Below are positions 44,437-55,434 of a stretch of DNA of 64,000 bases, piece after piece. Within the stretch, counting starts at the first letter, position 1, and the number at the start of each line of letters is the position of its first letter. The DNA is from Lutraria lutraria (lineage: Eukaryota > Mollusca > Bivalvia > Venerida > Mactridae), in contig OZ026844.1 in assembly GCA_964023205.1 (NCBI GenBank), forward strand, positions 13,936,790 to 14,000,789. The letters run 5' to 3'. The translations under genes were made by a program, and so were the position numbers. The notes beneath the pieces were generated by a model. The model was given only the letters and a program-made list of their open reading frames with translations. It ran no database searches and was not told the DNA's origin.

Positions 44437-45584
44437 TTACTGTGTAGAGCCATCTGCAGCAACATCCGGGGACTTGTTACGCTGGGGAACACCATCTATG
44501 TACAGCGTGTCGTACGCAAGCCATGCCTGTCTACCCTGTCTTTTCGCCGCCTTGAGGGAGGGGATAAGGGCCCGTCTGCGTGCAGAAATCTCAGGTGGAA
44601 ATAGTCAGTTTTATCGATTTTATCTCGTTGGTGTCTCACTATTTCCCTGTCCTTGTAGAAAGAGAACTTCACAACAATTTTACGTGGTGATGTATTGGCG
44701 TTCCTATGGTTAGCATTGCCCATACGGTGTACTCGTTCAAGCTGCAATTTATCTACAAGATCCTGGGCCAGATTAAGTTTTTGCACAAAGAATTCACGCA
44801 TAATTGTCTCGGTTTGCTCGTGGGATTCATGGGCTCTCTCTTGAATATTTCCAAAAATCAAATTGTTACGCATGGATTGCGACTGAATATATAAGAGAGC
44901 GTCTTTGTTTCTGGCCTCACTGCTACGCATCGCTGAAATCTCACTTTGTGCTTTAGACAGTTCATATTCGAGGCATTCCGCTCGAGTATCAATACTGGTC
45001 ACTTTACTGTCAATTCGTTTATTTTCATCATGTGCATACGTCCATAGTTTCTTTAAATCAAGCTCAAAGCTACTGACTTTAGCTTCTAGCGAATCCAAAG
45101 TATTCAGCCTTTCGTCCACATGGTTGAGCTTGGTCTCGATACGCCTGAGATAGTCGATTATAGCATCCGTTGGGGTACCGTTCTCCGTAGAGACATCCGC
45201 AGGAATAGGGAGAGAAGGCATACTAGGTGCAGCTTCACTGGTACGTTGGGGACTGCTGGGGCCTCCGGGTTTGGGTTCCGGTGCGGATGTGGACTGCGCT
45301 ACAGAATTATTAGTTTTATTTTTAGATCGTCCAGGCATCGTATGAATCGGTGGCGAGGAATCAAACACTGAATCGTTCAGGTCCAATGAAACATTAAACA
45401 ATACTGAGTTGGCCTGTCGAATACTTTCACTGATACTAGTGTTTATACCTGAGCTATCACAACATTCGAATGTAATACCCTCGGATGACTCACCATGTCT
45501 AGGATTCTTCAATAATCCGCTACTAGTATTGTCACTACTGCACTTACGTTTTTTGTCAGTTTCGTCCTTATTCTGTAAATCCAT
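44437..45584 (-). pseudogene. LINE ORF1 protein, one frameshift
   Basis: Nucleic-acid-binding protein that packages the LINE RNA. The first ~329 codons are open: a polar N-terminus, a coiled-coil-like stretch at residues ~140-235 (for example RRIETKLNHVDERLNTLD), then an RRM-like segment from RNNLIFGNIQER to RKIVVKFSF. At about 44,599 one base is missing after the Asp-Tyr-Phe codons. The real C-terminus continues in the neighbouring frame as PPEISARRRALIPSLKAAKR and ends at the TAA at 44439-44437. In the first frame the ORF runs on to a stop at 44496 with unrelated sequence. Start: the ATG at 45584. Confidence 0.8.
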
Positions 45585-45600
45585 GAAATGTTACTTATTT

Positions 45601-46080
45601 TGTATGAAAGAATAATCCATATAAGGACTTTAATACAAATAAACAGTTTTTTTCGATACTGATGGATATTTAGTACTACATGTATTTATAGTGTTTTCAA
45701 ACAAAGCTCAATAATATTTCAATTATATACAATTAGTAATCCGCCAAGCGTGACGAATCTCTGGCTATATAGCGTGCTGTAGTGATTAAAACACTGACAA
45801 TTATACAATATCAAAAATGGAAATACCCAGAGCACGAAAAATACACATTCATATATACAGTCAGTGCAATTGACCAAACCTTACTATAGCTTCAAATATA
45901 TCTATCATATTTACTTATTTATCTACATTGTATTAAACTTTATTCAGTCATTTATTTATCTGTTGTTTAATAATCCATTCGACAACTAGGGTCATTTCAG
46001 AGCCGTCCAAGAGAGAGAGAGAGTGTGTGTGTGTGAGAGAGATAGAGATAGAGAGAGATAGATAGATAGAGAGAGAGAGG

Positions 46081-46153
<73 letters not shown>

Positions 46154-46649
46154 GACCGGGATGGGGATAAGATACAGGAGAACCGGGCATTTATAGCCTT
46201 ACTCTTATTTCGAATAGTTTTTCCTGATTCTTGTTCGTGCCCGGTGTAAAGCACCGATATACGCTTCGATTTCCCCCAGTGTGATTGTTTAAACGCAGTA
46301 CTTGACACAGTACCTTGGATGGAGACACTGAAAATCGCCCATGAGAAATTCCAAAGGCGGAGCCAAGAATCATCACCATGACATTAAACCTTTGTTCAGT
46401 GGTCCAGTGCGTTACTTTTAGACCACTAAGCACGCCTGGCCGATGTGTATGTAACTTGTTTATAAACTGCTGATAATACAATTTTGCAATTACATTGCAA
46501 CCTCTGTGAAGTCATACCTGGTTTTATTTACATTTGCACATGCAATCAAGGTCCGCAGAAGTGAAATTTGTGCTGATGTCCTGCCATTGATCTTAAAATT
46601 ACACAATTACTCATTTACTGAAAATATTTCAGAATGCAAATTTAAGATT
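45601..46649. other. Intergenic, LINE 5' flank and GA microsatellite
   Basis: No gene recognised. The ORFs over 46,000-46,190 are translations of the GA repeat. Confidence 0.55.
46008..46153. repeat. (GA)n microsatellite
   Basis: About 145 bp of GAGAGA with GATA and GT interruptions. Confidence 0.9.
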
Positions 46650-46866
46650 TATGAATCTGGGTTCGATTCACGGTCGTGGCAGGTCATACCCTTTCATGAA
46701 AATTTGACAACAATGTCGATTTTCCTCCTTATATATGTCTAGAAGATGCCGGTTGCTAGTGGAAAGGTTAGTTAGTACTGTTTAAAATATGGTCCAGGAA
46801 AAGTGGTAAGGCGAACCGACAGCCGTACATAACGAAAAAAAATGAAAAACGGGGTCAAACCCAAAT
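46650..46866 (+). mobile_element. tRNA-derived SINE, family A, copy 4
   Basis: Opens with GGGTTCGATTCACGGTCGTGG (box B-like), then GGCAGGTCATACCCTTTCATGAAAATT, and ends GAAAAACGGGGTCAAACCC. The first part of the tRNA head is missing or decayed. Confidence 0.7.
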
Positions 46867-47249
46867 AAAATCAGATTTATGACCGACCGACATTCTTCAT
46901 TGCAGCCAGGAAGAGTGCGTATCATTTCGTGATGTCACGAATGTATGTCGCTTTTCATCACATGCAAATTAATTCATTCACTAAAATTATGTAAATTTCA
47001 GCTTAATGCATTACTACATAAAGTCATAAAATAATCAAGTTCAATTGAATTTAACACTTTAATGTGAAAACACGGTCATAAAACAAAACTTAATCTCTGT
47101 CACTTTAATTATACTGACATAGAATGTATGATTGGACGTTTTCCAAATTATGTATTCAATAGCGAAAAACGTCCCATTGCACACAATGATTACATTATGT
47201 TAATTTGAAATTGAAACTATTTTGAAATTTAAAATAGCAAAAACAAAAA

Positions 47250-47620
47250 TATTATCTTAGTTGTATTTGACATACGTGTAGTGCGATTCAGAATGTAAAT
47301 TTTGTTAGCAGGTAAGTGTTGTTTATTTCCCTATTCCTCTTTCACTTCATTCATGCATCAATTAAATTAATTAATTAATTACAATGTAATTGATAAGATG
47401 TTAATTACCATTTCAGATCATTTGAATGCATTGTTACTTTTACCATGAAGGTTTTTCTATCGTTAATTTAATGTGGTTATTGACTCCTTTAAATTTAGCA
47501 AAATAGTATCCTAAAATCTATTACCTCATTTTTGTACATTTCAGGATTTTTTCTATTTTTTTTAACGCGTTGACTTTTTATGTCAGTTACCTAACACCAA
47601 AGGTCAGTCCGGCGAGAAAT
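47250..47620 (+). promoter_or_regulatory. Likely 5'UTR of the Mab-21-like gene with one intron
   Basis: A strong donor CAG|GTAAGT begins at 47312 and an acceptor TACATTTCAG ends at 47544, 77 bases before the ATG. This is the usual layout of a gene with an intron in the 5'UTR and its coding region in one exon. A second possible acceptor, GGTCAG, ends at 47606. The transcription start was not located. Confidence 0.5.
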
Positions 47621-49696
47621 ATGTGGAAAAACGTTGATCAGACGGAGCGAGATTCGCAGCACTTACACGAACTCTGCAGTGAAGTGGGTGTATCTGCAGA
47701 GGAAATTAAGTATCGTAATTGGCTAAGTGATTATACTAATTCTTTATTCAGTCTTGAGGGAATAGCAAATTACGGTTCAGAAGTTGACTACATGTTTCAT
47801 GCTATCAATGTTGGTAGTAGTTCTGAAGGAATCGCACTAGAGCGACTCGCCTCCGATTACAATGTAATGATGACAGTTTCTGGGACTAGGATCGCTCCAC
47901 AGCGACAGAGTGAGAGTGAAAGTCAAGGTGATGTTCACCTCTTCAAGGTCATTCAAACATACCATCCATCGTATGTAAGACTGCAATGTGTTTTTATGGG
48001 AACGAGTCCAAGTAGATCAATCATGTCTACTCCAAGTTGCTGCATTGGTGATGAACAAGGTCGAATGATTTTGGCCGGAAAGTTACTAACTGATGCATAC
48101 AGTAATAATACAAATGTAACAATTAGTCCCCCGGCCATCTCTGGTGTGATGCGAAGTTCCATTAAGCCAATCCTATGTATACATTCCCCGGTTTGGCCAT
48201 TAGCAGCAAGAGAATGGGCATTTCGAGTGCGAAGATACGTATGGCCGACAGTGGAACTAAAGAGATTCATACTCCAACACGGATGTCATGTGGTACCAAA
48301 AGGAAATCACCAAAGTCCCAATAAACACATTGAATGGAGATGGTCCTTTTCACTGGCTGAGAAGTTACTCATTCGCACTTTTAATGAAATCCAAATCCAG
48401 TGTTACTTCTTGATGAAATTGTTGGTAACATACGTGATAAATCCAATGGTGTTAGAAGGATTGTCTTCGTATCACGTGGAAACCTTGATGTTACACATGG
48501 TGGAAAGCACACATCCGACCGAATGGACAAAGGAGAAACTTGCATTTTGTTTCATTGGGTGTCTTCAAAAATTGCTCCAAAGCCTTGAAGATGGTAGCTT
48601 ACCACATTATTTCATACCTAGCCACAATTTATTCATCCCCCGTCTCCAGGGTGACACACGTATTCGACTTGTTACCATAGTAACTGGTTTGTTGGAGAAA
48701 GGTTGGCAGTGCATTCTTCAGTGTCTTCCACCAAACATGAATACATTACTAGCCAAACAAAATGTTCAAGTAAGATGTGATTGCTTTGACAAGCATTGGG
48801 GAACAGAAGGATGTGAACTGCATGTCTCAATGGTGGAAAGATGTTATACCATGTTTAATGCCGCGATCCGTGTTGTATTGCGACTAACAGAACGGCCGGA
48901 CCTTCAGGGAACAATTGACGCCATGACAATGTTTATAGATTATCCCACCGCACGAGATCCGGTGCATTTTCCAGATGCTCCAACGAGTGCAACAGTTAAA
49001 CTTGTGATTAAGAGTAACCTCGGGTTATGTTTCTATGGCATGTCTAACACATATCCTTACAGTCGCAAAAGTGGTTCACACGCTCTGCTTCCAACAGCTC
49101 AAAAATATCTAGAAGATGCACTAGGTGCGGACTTTGCTGCCGCGAAACTGAAGTTAGCAACTTTCTATTATCAGACAGAAAACTGCGATGAAAGTATTAA
49201 AATCCTGATGCAGCTTCTGAGAAAGTTTAATGAATACATTGTGAATACAACAGGAGATAAAACACGGCGAATGAAATCTTGCAAGCGACCTGTTGCACTG
49301 CGTAAACATCGCTCTGTGACGTCACTCTTGGGCAATGCGCCTTCTTTAATGGAATGGGCGTCCCTTGAGGTTTGCTTCTCGCCTTGGGAAGTTGCTTTTG
49401 CACCAGAAGCTATACAAATGTTAAAAGATCGCGAATCTCTGACGGATGACGACACCGATTATAAAGGATTTGTATTCGTTGATGGTATTGTGTATGCCTA
49501 CTTCCTGTTAGCGTTGTGCTACACCAGTATTCACAGACCTGTTCACAGACAACAAGCGGTCGAAAACCTGCAACTTCTTCTCAATAACGGTGAAGATAGC
49601 GATCTACATTATCCGGAAGTTGCCAGGTTCCTACTCCCGTACATTAAAGAACGAAAACACAAGAACTGTATGTTGTGTCACGTGAGGATATATTAA
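47621..49696 (+). CDS. Mab-21/cGAS-like nucleotidyltransferase-fold protein, probable pseudoenzyme
   Basis: 691 residues from the ATG at 47621; the frame opens 51 bases earlier without an ATG. Family hallmarks: NTase motif VGSSSEG (residues ~64-70) and SDYNVM (~78-83); the SPVWP...AREWAFRVRRYVWP block (~189-209); EWRWSFSLAEKLL (~238-250); SSYHVETLMLHMVE (~282-295); and YFIPSHNLF (~330-338), all in the order seen in cGAS and Mab-21 proteins. The C-terminal half (from ~residue 390) is longer than in cGAS and has TPR-like helices (LGADFAAAKLKLATFYYQTE). cGAS-like receptors sense nucleic acid and make cyclic dinucleotides using three acidic residues. Here the second is Asn (D79, N81) and no acid is evident in the strand that should carry the third (RSSIKPILCIHSP). 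No cGAS-type zinc thumb was seen. Function is therefore uncertain: a binding-only receptor or another Mab-21 role. Confidence 0.88.
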   Translation: MWKNVDQTERDSQHLHELCSEVGVSAEEIKYRNWLSDYTNSLFSLEGIANYGSEVDYMFHAINVGSSSEGIALERLASDYNVMMTVSGTRIAPQRQSESESQGDVHLFKVIQTYHPSYVRLQCVFMGTSPSRSIMSTPSCCIGDEQGRMILAGKLLTDAYSNNTNVTISPPAISGVMRSSIKPILCIHSPVWPLAAREWAFRVRRYVWPTVELKRFILQHGCHVVPKGNHQSPNKHIEWRWSFSLAEKLLIRTFNEIQIQCYFLMKLLVTYVINPMVLEGLSSYHVETLMLHMVESTHPTEWTKEKLAFCFIGCLQKLLQSLEDGSLPHYFIPSHNLFIPRLQGDTRIRLVTIVTGLLEKGWQCILQCLPPNMNTLLAKQNVQVRCDCFDKHWGTEGCELHVSMVERCYTMFNAAIRVVLRLTERPDLQGTIDAMTMFIDYPTARDPVHFPDAPTSATVKLVIKSNLGLCFYGMSNTYPYSRKSGSHALLPTAQKYLEDALGADFAAAKLKLATFYYQTENCDESIKILMQLLRKFNEYIVNTTGDKTRRMKSCKRPVALRKHRSVTSLLGNAPSLMEWASLEVCFSPWEVAFAPEAIQMLKDRESLTDDDTDYKGFVFVDGIVYAYFLLALCYTSIHRPVHRQQAVENLQLLLNNGEDSDLHYPEVARFLLPYIKERKHKNCMLCHVRIY

Positions 49697-49921
49697 TGGA
49701 TATGAGGCGCTCATCATAATTGTTTTAGAAAATATGATACATGTAGCATGTATACAAATAGTATAAACTAATGACGTCATAGGTGAACAGAAAGCTAAAA
49801 ACCTGTGGCAGCTGCAAAAAAACTTACAATATCCAAGCAATTGAAGCAATTATAGACGCATTTCCTTGACATCGTGGTTTGGCATTGGTGAACGCTGTAC
49901 ACAGAGTCTGTGTTTTTTAAA

Positions 49922-49927
49922 AATAAA
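49922..49927 (+). promoter_or_regulatory. Polyadenylation signal of the Mab-21-like gene
   Basis: Canonical AATAAA 226 bases after the TAA stop. Confidence 0.5.
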
Positions 49928-49929
49928 AC

Positions 49930-50940
49930 ATGACAAAATGTGGTTGGGATATTCAAGAAGTCAAATACCAATCATTACAGAATGACAGTTTTATGTGTAT
50001 ATACTTAAAGGTATTTATAATGAGTTTAAATGCTTCCGGGGTTGATAAAAAAGACAAAATTTAATTAATAGAAATTACACAACTATCGTCTGTCACTTAG
50101 TGTTCTCGACTTTGTGCACCTATTGTTCAGTACGGATAAACGACCACAAATATGTCGAATTATTAAAAAAAAACATTGATAATGTCAAAATATTTTGTAC
50201 TACAATCAACATTTGATAGAACGATCGTTTATAATGAATGGGCACTTGAAAACGTTCCACCAACATGGTTTGATTGAATGACATAGTCGACCTTCGGCAG
50301 ACTCATACCATAGCATCTAGACCCATCAACAGACGCATGCGTCAGTATTTTGGACAAAGCAGAAATTCGTTACATATCATTTATAGATCTAGTACCAGCA
50401 TAATTTTAATGAGTTTTGTTACAGTATAATCAAATTACAAAAATAAGAATGCACTTATAGGAAATTGATTTTGTACAAATATTGATAATTTATTATCTTT
50501 TGTGTCATTTTTTTTATTATTCTTTTGTTCTTCACATATTTTTATCCTATATTAACACATGTCTCATTAACATTTTATTTAAAACATGTGATACAATTAT
50601 AGTTCCTTTACCATAGTAGTATGATATAATGCTGTTATGTTTATTGATTATTATTCAGCACTCGATACTGTAATAACATTACTTATTTCAAAATCAAATG
50701 CTTTTTAATTGATTCGTATTATTGTCTGTTGTTTTTGTTGTCCTTTATGTCAATTTTTGTCATATGGTCGATAAAATTGTGTATATTTCATATTAAGTTG
50801 ATTGTAAACTGTGTCAGGGACACACGTTGTTTAGCGAAAAGCGACAACCCGCATGCTTCGCAAATTTATATCATACAAGCTAAATAGACAAGTTTCATAA
50901 ATTATAATTGAAAAATGTTATACCAGCAGGAAAACAATGT
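49930..50940. other. Intergenic, no gene seen
   Basis: AT-rich; no exon or repeat boundary recognised. Confidence 0.5.
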
Positions 50941-50942
50941 GT

Positions 50943-51065
50943 TCGATGTGGGGCTCGAATTCGCGAAATACTGCTTGCAAGTCTGATGCTCTACCAACTG
51001 AGTGAATTTGGCTAGTTAATATCACAGCCAATGTATTAATACAAATGATATGCTATACTGCCACA
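50943..51065 (-). mobile_element. tRNA-derived SINE, family C, copy 2
   Basis: Read on the minus strand: TCACTCAGTTGGTAGAGCATC, CAGACTTGCAAGCAG, and TTCGAGCCCCACATCG (box B) give a nearly whole tRNA-like head. It is preceded by ATCATTTGTATTAATACATTGGCTG, shared with copy 1. The discriminator stem does not pair well, so it is not called as a tRNA gene. Confidence 0.6.
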
Positions 51066-51261
51066 AATTAAATAAGTTTCTACCCGAAACGTTTACTACA
51101 CCATCCTATTAAAAACTGGTACTGTCATTATCAACTACAATGTACATGTATTTCCAATGACGATTCTTTTCATCACCGATTGTCAATAAGTAAAGAACAC
51201 AGCCAAAGATAAACCTTCTGTCGTCTGTATGTCTCGCTGAGGTCACGTGAAAACTCAAAGT

Positions 51262-51450
51262 ACTGAAAGAACTACTGGTAACTGAACTTACATTGACTTG
51301 CACTGCAACATGAAACGGGAACTAGTTTAACAATTGCAAGGCGGATGTAGATGAAGATAGTACGAGTATCTTGGTTCGCATCATAATTCGGGCGCGTCCA
51401 GCGTGTCTCGGCTATATAAAGCTGTAATATCGTCCAGTTTCCTATTAGAG
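51262..51450 (+). repeat. Dispersed repeat with GCAACATGAAACGGGAACTAG core, copy 2
   Basis: Same block order as 32583-32760, plus a TATA-like GGCTATATAAAGCTG at about 51,411-51,424. Confidence 0.6.
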
Positions 51451-53299
51451 TGGTGAGCACGAACCCTAGTATAACTACTAACTAGTATTCATTTGAGTAA
51501 TTCCAGCGGTATGATTCTCTCTTGGCCATCAAGTAATGCACTGACCAATTAATGGACTTCTATTTCTTTCGTTTTCTATAAAATACTTTCTCATATATAG
51601 TTAACTTATATCATCATCATCGTGTTTAGGTTGAATATTATTCTTTGAAAAGGGTATTATAGTTTTGACTAGCTTTATAAATTCAAATGAAGTCGTGCAT
51701 GTTACTCTATCAATCTTATGAGTGCCAGTCCTGATTCGTTAATTTTGACGGATAATTAGGGGCACATTGCTTTCAACATTTTTCGCTGGGACCATAGACT
51801 TTTTATTAAGCCCGATGAAACAACTGACTCACTTATACATTTCCGCACGTTTTCAAAGTCAATAAATTAAATGTTTAGAATGAAATCCATTAATGATAAT
51901 TAAATACAAATGTACGTTTTTTACTTCTGTAAATTACCATCAAGTTTGTTTAACAGAAAAGTGAGTCATTTGCACTTATTGACAATTTATCAAAATCGAG
52001 ATAGCAAACACACACAAATGTTTGACCGAATTTTGATTTGAGTTTTTGAGGCGCTTGCCTATGTCTAGAAAATGTACATTTATATTTTTTTATTTACAAA
52101 TGTATTTGTAAAAGTACTTTTACTTGTATTTACCAATAGAATCTGGACACTATACCACTTTAACCTACGTTACCCGGATTTGAATGCAACTCCACAAAGT
52201 ACGTGATAAGTTATTTACAGAAGAGCACATCAAAATCCGGACTGTACACCTGAGTGATCGATGTACAAAGTGTGGGAGTAGCTTATTATGATGGGTAATA
52301 AAATGTGTGTAATAAGCATTTCAGTCGTACCTAATTAACGATCCGTCTCACCGGCCATTCCCAAAGTTCAGGCCGTATTTTCATTGGTTAAACCGTCCTT
52401 ACGTAGGATAAACTTGACCAAACCTCAAATATGTCTCGTATTGGTATCATCAATCAGTTTGTAACGTATTTAACTGAAAAAAACTGCATCTAGGAATTCT
52501 GGTCAACTTACGTTATTGTCTTTGAATTCGTTTATTTTACGTCATTCAGCAAACTTATGTGTACAACATTATTGTCATTAACGCTGGATTAATGTACGTG
52601 TGCGCATACTTCTCATAGTTATTACAATTTTATCTTGTTTTATCATTCGTCCTACAAGTTCACCGTGTACTTCAAGGTAAAATTAGCCAACGTTTAATTA
52701 ATTGCATCAAACAGACGAACACGGCCTACACACGTCGAGATCACCGTGATAATTACAGGATTTTAAACGCGCATTGACGTTTTATTAAATTAAATAAATG
52801 AGAAAATGTTTGAAATGACATAATGCTATGCTTCGTTGAGTGTCATTGATGATATGCATTGATTCATTGTACCGACATGCTATTAGTAGTGTAAAATGAT
52901 GAAATCGCGTCTTCGAACTAGATTTAGAGTGCATGAATGAATTGCACTTACGTGCATTTGAACTATATAGTAAAACCTAAAGCATAAAGCGTTACGATAT
53001 TATACGTACAGCCAATATTGTTGAATCTTAGTTTGAAAGCCGCCCGTGACTCTCCGTCTTCCTTCTTCTAAACAACCCTCGGGTAACTTCTTATAAAAAC
53101 CGCCTTTGTTCTTGAATGACCTTTGTCCATAATTGGCCGTATGCTATTTTAAATTTATATTAAGTAGTTTTGAAAACCGGGGTCAATGATGTAATGTGTG
53201 ATATAAATGATATGCCTTATATAGTGGATTGAATGTCAGCCGTGCACATGACCAATAGTGTCTGGAGATACTACTCGAGTTTTCAAATAAAAATGCCAA
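51451..53299. other. Intergenic, no gene seen
   Basis: No convincing coding region or repeat. Confidence 0.5.
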
Positions 53300-53570
53300 G
53301 TAAATGGTAGAAGGTATTTTAGTAAATAGTAAAAGGTACGCTAATTTACAGTAAAAGGTATGCTATTTAATTGTAAAATATATGCTAGTTATAGTAAGAT
53401 GTATTCTATTTAATTGTAAAATGTATTCTAGCTAATAGCAAAAAGTATGCTAGTCAATAGCAACAAGTATTCTAGTTGATAGTAACAGGTATGCTAGTTA
53501 ATAGTAAAGGCAGTCTATAGTTAATAGTAGAAGATATTCAATTCTAGAAGTAAAAGGTATTATACGAACT
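53300..53570. repeat. Degenerate minisatellite, ~29-bp unit, about 9 copies
   Basis: Units of the form TAGTAAAAGGTATGCTAGTTAA in tandem, with the first and last most diverged. Confidence 0.75.
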
Positions 53571-54004
53571 AACCCGTATTCGCTTTCAACGATGTTGACA
53601 AGATTAGATCATGTTTTGTTTTGTTAAATCATATTTTCAAACATGGTGTTACAAAATGAATAATACCATTATTTACTACAAAAGGATTGGGCCAGGAATT
53701 AGTCATACAGCAGATCCGTGTCAACACAAAATAAATGCAGTTAAATAAAAAATGACTGCCGTGCTTTTCCAATGATTCGATCAGAATTACGTCACAATTA
53801 TAACCAACAAGTTATGACATTCATTGGTTTGAAGATTTTGCATCAACAAGATGTAATAATTATGGTATACATTCCTGTAAAGTCTTAATATCAAAAGATG
53901 CAAGCTTTTAAAATGATTTTCTGGAATTTGAATATCTAATAGGGAAAAAACACCCCAAACCTAAATTTGCTCCCTATATACCTTATATAACATGCTATGA
54001 ATGG

Positions 54005-54217
54005 ATACTGTATTTTCATTTATTTTCGTTGGGCTCAATTTTCGTGGTTTTTACTAAAATGGCTATTTCGTGGGGACATAAATTCGTGGATTTTGATTTT
54101 TGAAAAGAAATGCCTTATCTCTGCATTTAAATTCGTGGGGATTTGATTTCGTGGATGAGCCGACCCACGAAATTCACGAAATTAAATCCCCAACGAAAAT
54201 AGATGATTCCACAGTAT
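54005..54217. mobile_element. Palindromic MITE-like element, 213 bp
   Basis: The left end ATACTGTATTTTCATTTATT plus TTCGTTGGG mirrors the right end, ending GATTCCACAGTAT after CCAACGAAAATA. Internal AAATTCGTGG / CCACGAAATTC words make most of the element self-complementary. Confidence 0.6.
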
Positions 54218-55256
54218 ATAATACGTCGATCTTTTGTTTATTTGGATGGAATTATACAAATATGTGAGATTTCAATACATTGTACAATGATCATGAGATT
54301 ATTGTCAAACTTTTTTATTTTGTTATTGCAAATCAAATTATCTTTTTCGCGGCGTGGAATATTCTTGTTGTTTTATCCCTTTTCTATAAATGCGCGCTAA
54401 ATGACCATTATTTGTCGATGGGCCATAAATTAGAATATTTGCTGAATAGCTTTGCGAACGAACATGCCTTTAGCAATTGTGATCATCAAAATGTAGCCGA
54501 ACATCTCCTGTTTATTCTGATTAATTAAGTAACAATTGATTTTTATTTTTGTCACTGTATATAAATAAATTGATTAGTCGTCCGACGCACCAATTCAACT
54601 ACATTTGTACTTTAGGATTTATGTGAATGACAACTGTTTTAATGTCATTTTAAGCGAATGGAAGCACTTAATTAACGCCCGAATTATAAATAAGTTACGG
54701 ATGTTCTGTGGGAAGAAAACGTTGACGCAAATAATTATGTTCTAAGTTTATTTCTAGCATAAATTGTACAACCAAAAATCAATCAATACTCCAAGAGTAA
54801 ACACATCATCATTTATTCTAAAATTAATCGCCATCCATCACCCAATTAAAGGAAGGACACCCTAAATCTGTATATAACTACACTGCAAAACAAGTACAGT
54901 TTGTAAAGATAACATCTTTAGCTTGTCATCAATTCTGATGCCGAAAATAGCATTCAAATAAAGACAATCTCCTTTAAGGAACATCATCCATTTAGTCAAT
55001 TAGGAATGAGTTGCTTTGCAGTCTCAGATGTTAATTGCTTGTTGATTAATTTTGTATAATTGACTAATACAAAGCATGAAGGATTTTGATGGAACTAAAT
55101 TGGGCATCTTTTTAATGTTGTTATGCAAGGAAGGGTGGGGTGTAATGAGTCAAACTTAACATGTTGATTTGATCCTGCTGTTGTCGTCCGGTTACACATG
55201 GTTTTAGCTGATCTGTTTTGTTAATTGCATTGACGCGTCCATTCATATAATGATAT
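54218..55256. other. Intergenic, no gene seen
   Basis: Short ORFs at 54,203-54,528 have no recognisable protein. Confidence 0.5.
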
Positions 55257-55430
55257 AGCGCAACCGTGGCCGAAAGATAAAGGCGTTCGCCCTTGGAGCG
55301 GGAGATCGAAGGTTTGAACCCACGTAGAAGCTGATGTTTAGAACTGACGCGGTCGGTTGGTGAGTCGCCAGCTGGTCAAACAGTGGAAAACGTAGGCTCA
55401 ACTCAGTCAAATGTCTCGCGAAGAGAGATC
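55257..55430 (+). mobile_element. tRNA-derived SINE, family D
   Basis: GTGGCCGAAAGATAAAGGCG (box A-like, Ser/Leu-tRNA style), then CTTGGAGCGGGAGATCG and GGTTTGAACCCACG (box B). The body GACGCGGTCGGTTGGTGAGTCG follows. The head lacks one base in the usual AAAGGATAAAGG stretch. Confidence 0.65.
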
Positions 55431-55434
55431 GTAT

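Larger units (their letters stand above)
40803..45600 (-). mobile_element. Near full-length two-ORF LINE retrotransposon
   Basis: Minus-strand element with ORF1 (RNA-binding), ORF2 (endonuclease and reverse transcriptase), a short 3'UTR and a 3' end AATAAAGAATCTTGAATCTTG. The AATCTTG repeats are a microsatellite-like tail as seen in many invertebrate LINEs, and AATAAA lies at 40820-40825. ORF1 with coiled coil plus RRM-like core resembles the L1/Tx1 group; I do not assign a clade. Two single-base frameshifts (near 44,599 in ORF1 and in the A8 run near 41,479) are the only breaks seen, so the copy looks young. The 5' edge is not resolved beyond the ORF1 start at 45584. Confidence 0.85.

Noticed and set aside
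45948..46308. Leucine/serine repeat proteins on the minus strand
   Set aside because: Translations of the GA microsatellite.
47953..48270. Minus-strand ORFs within the Mab-21-like gene (also 49,171-49,455)
   Set aside because: Shadows of a well-supported coding exon.
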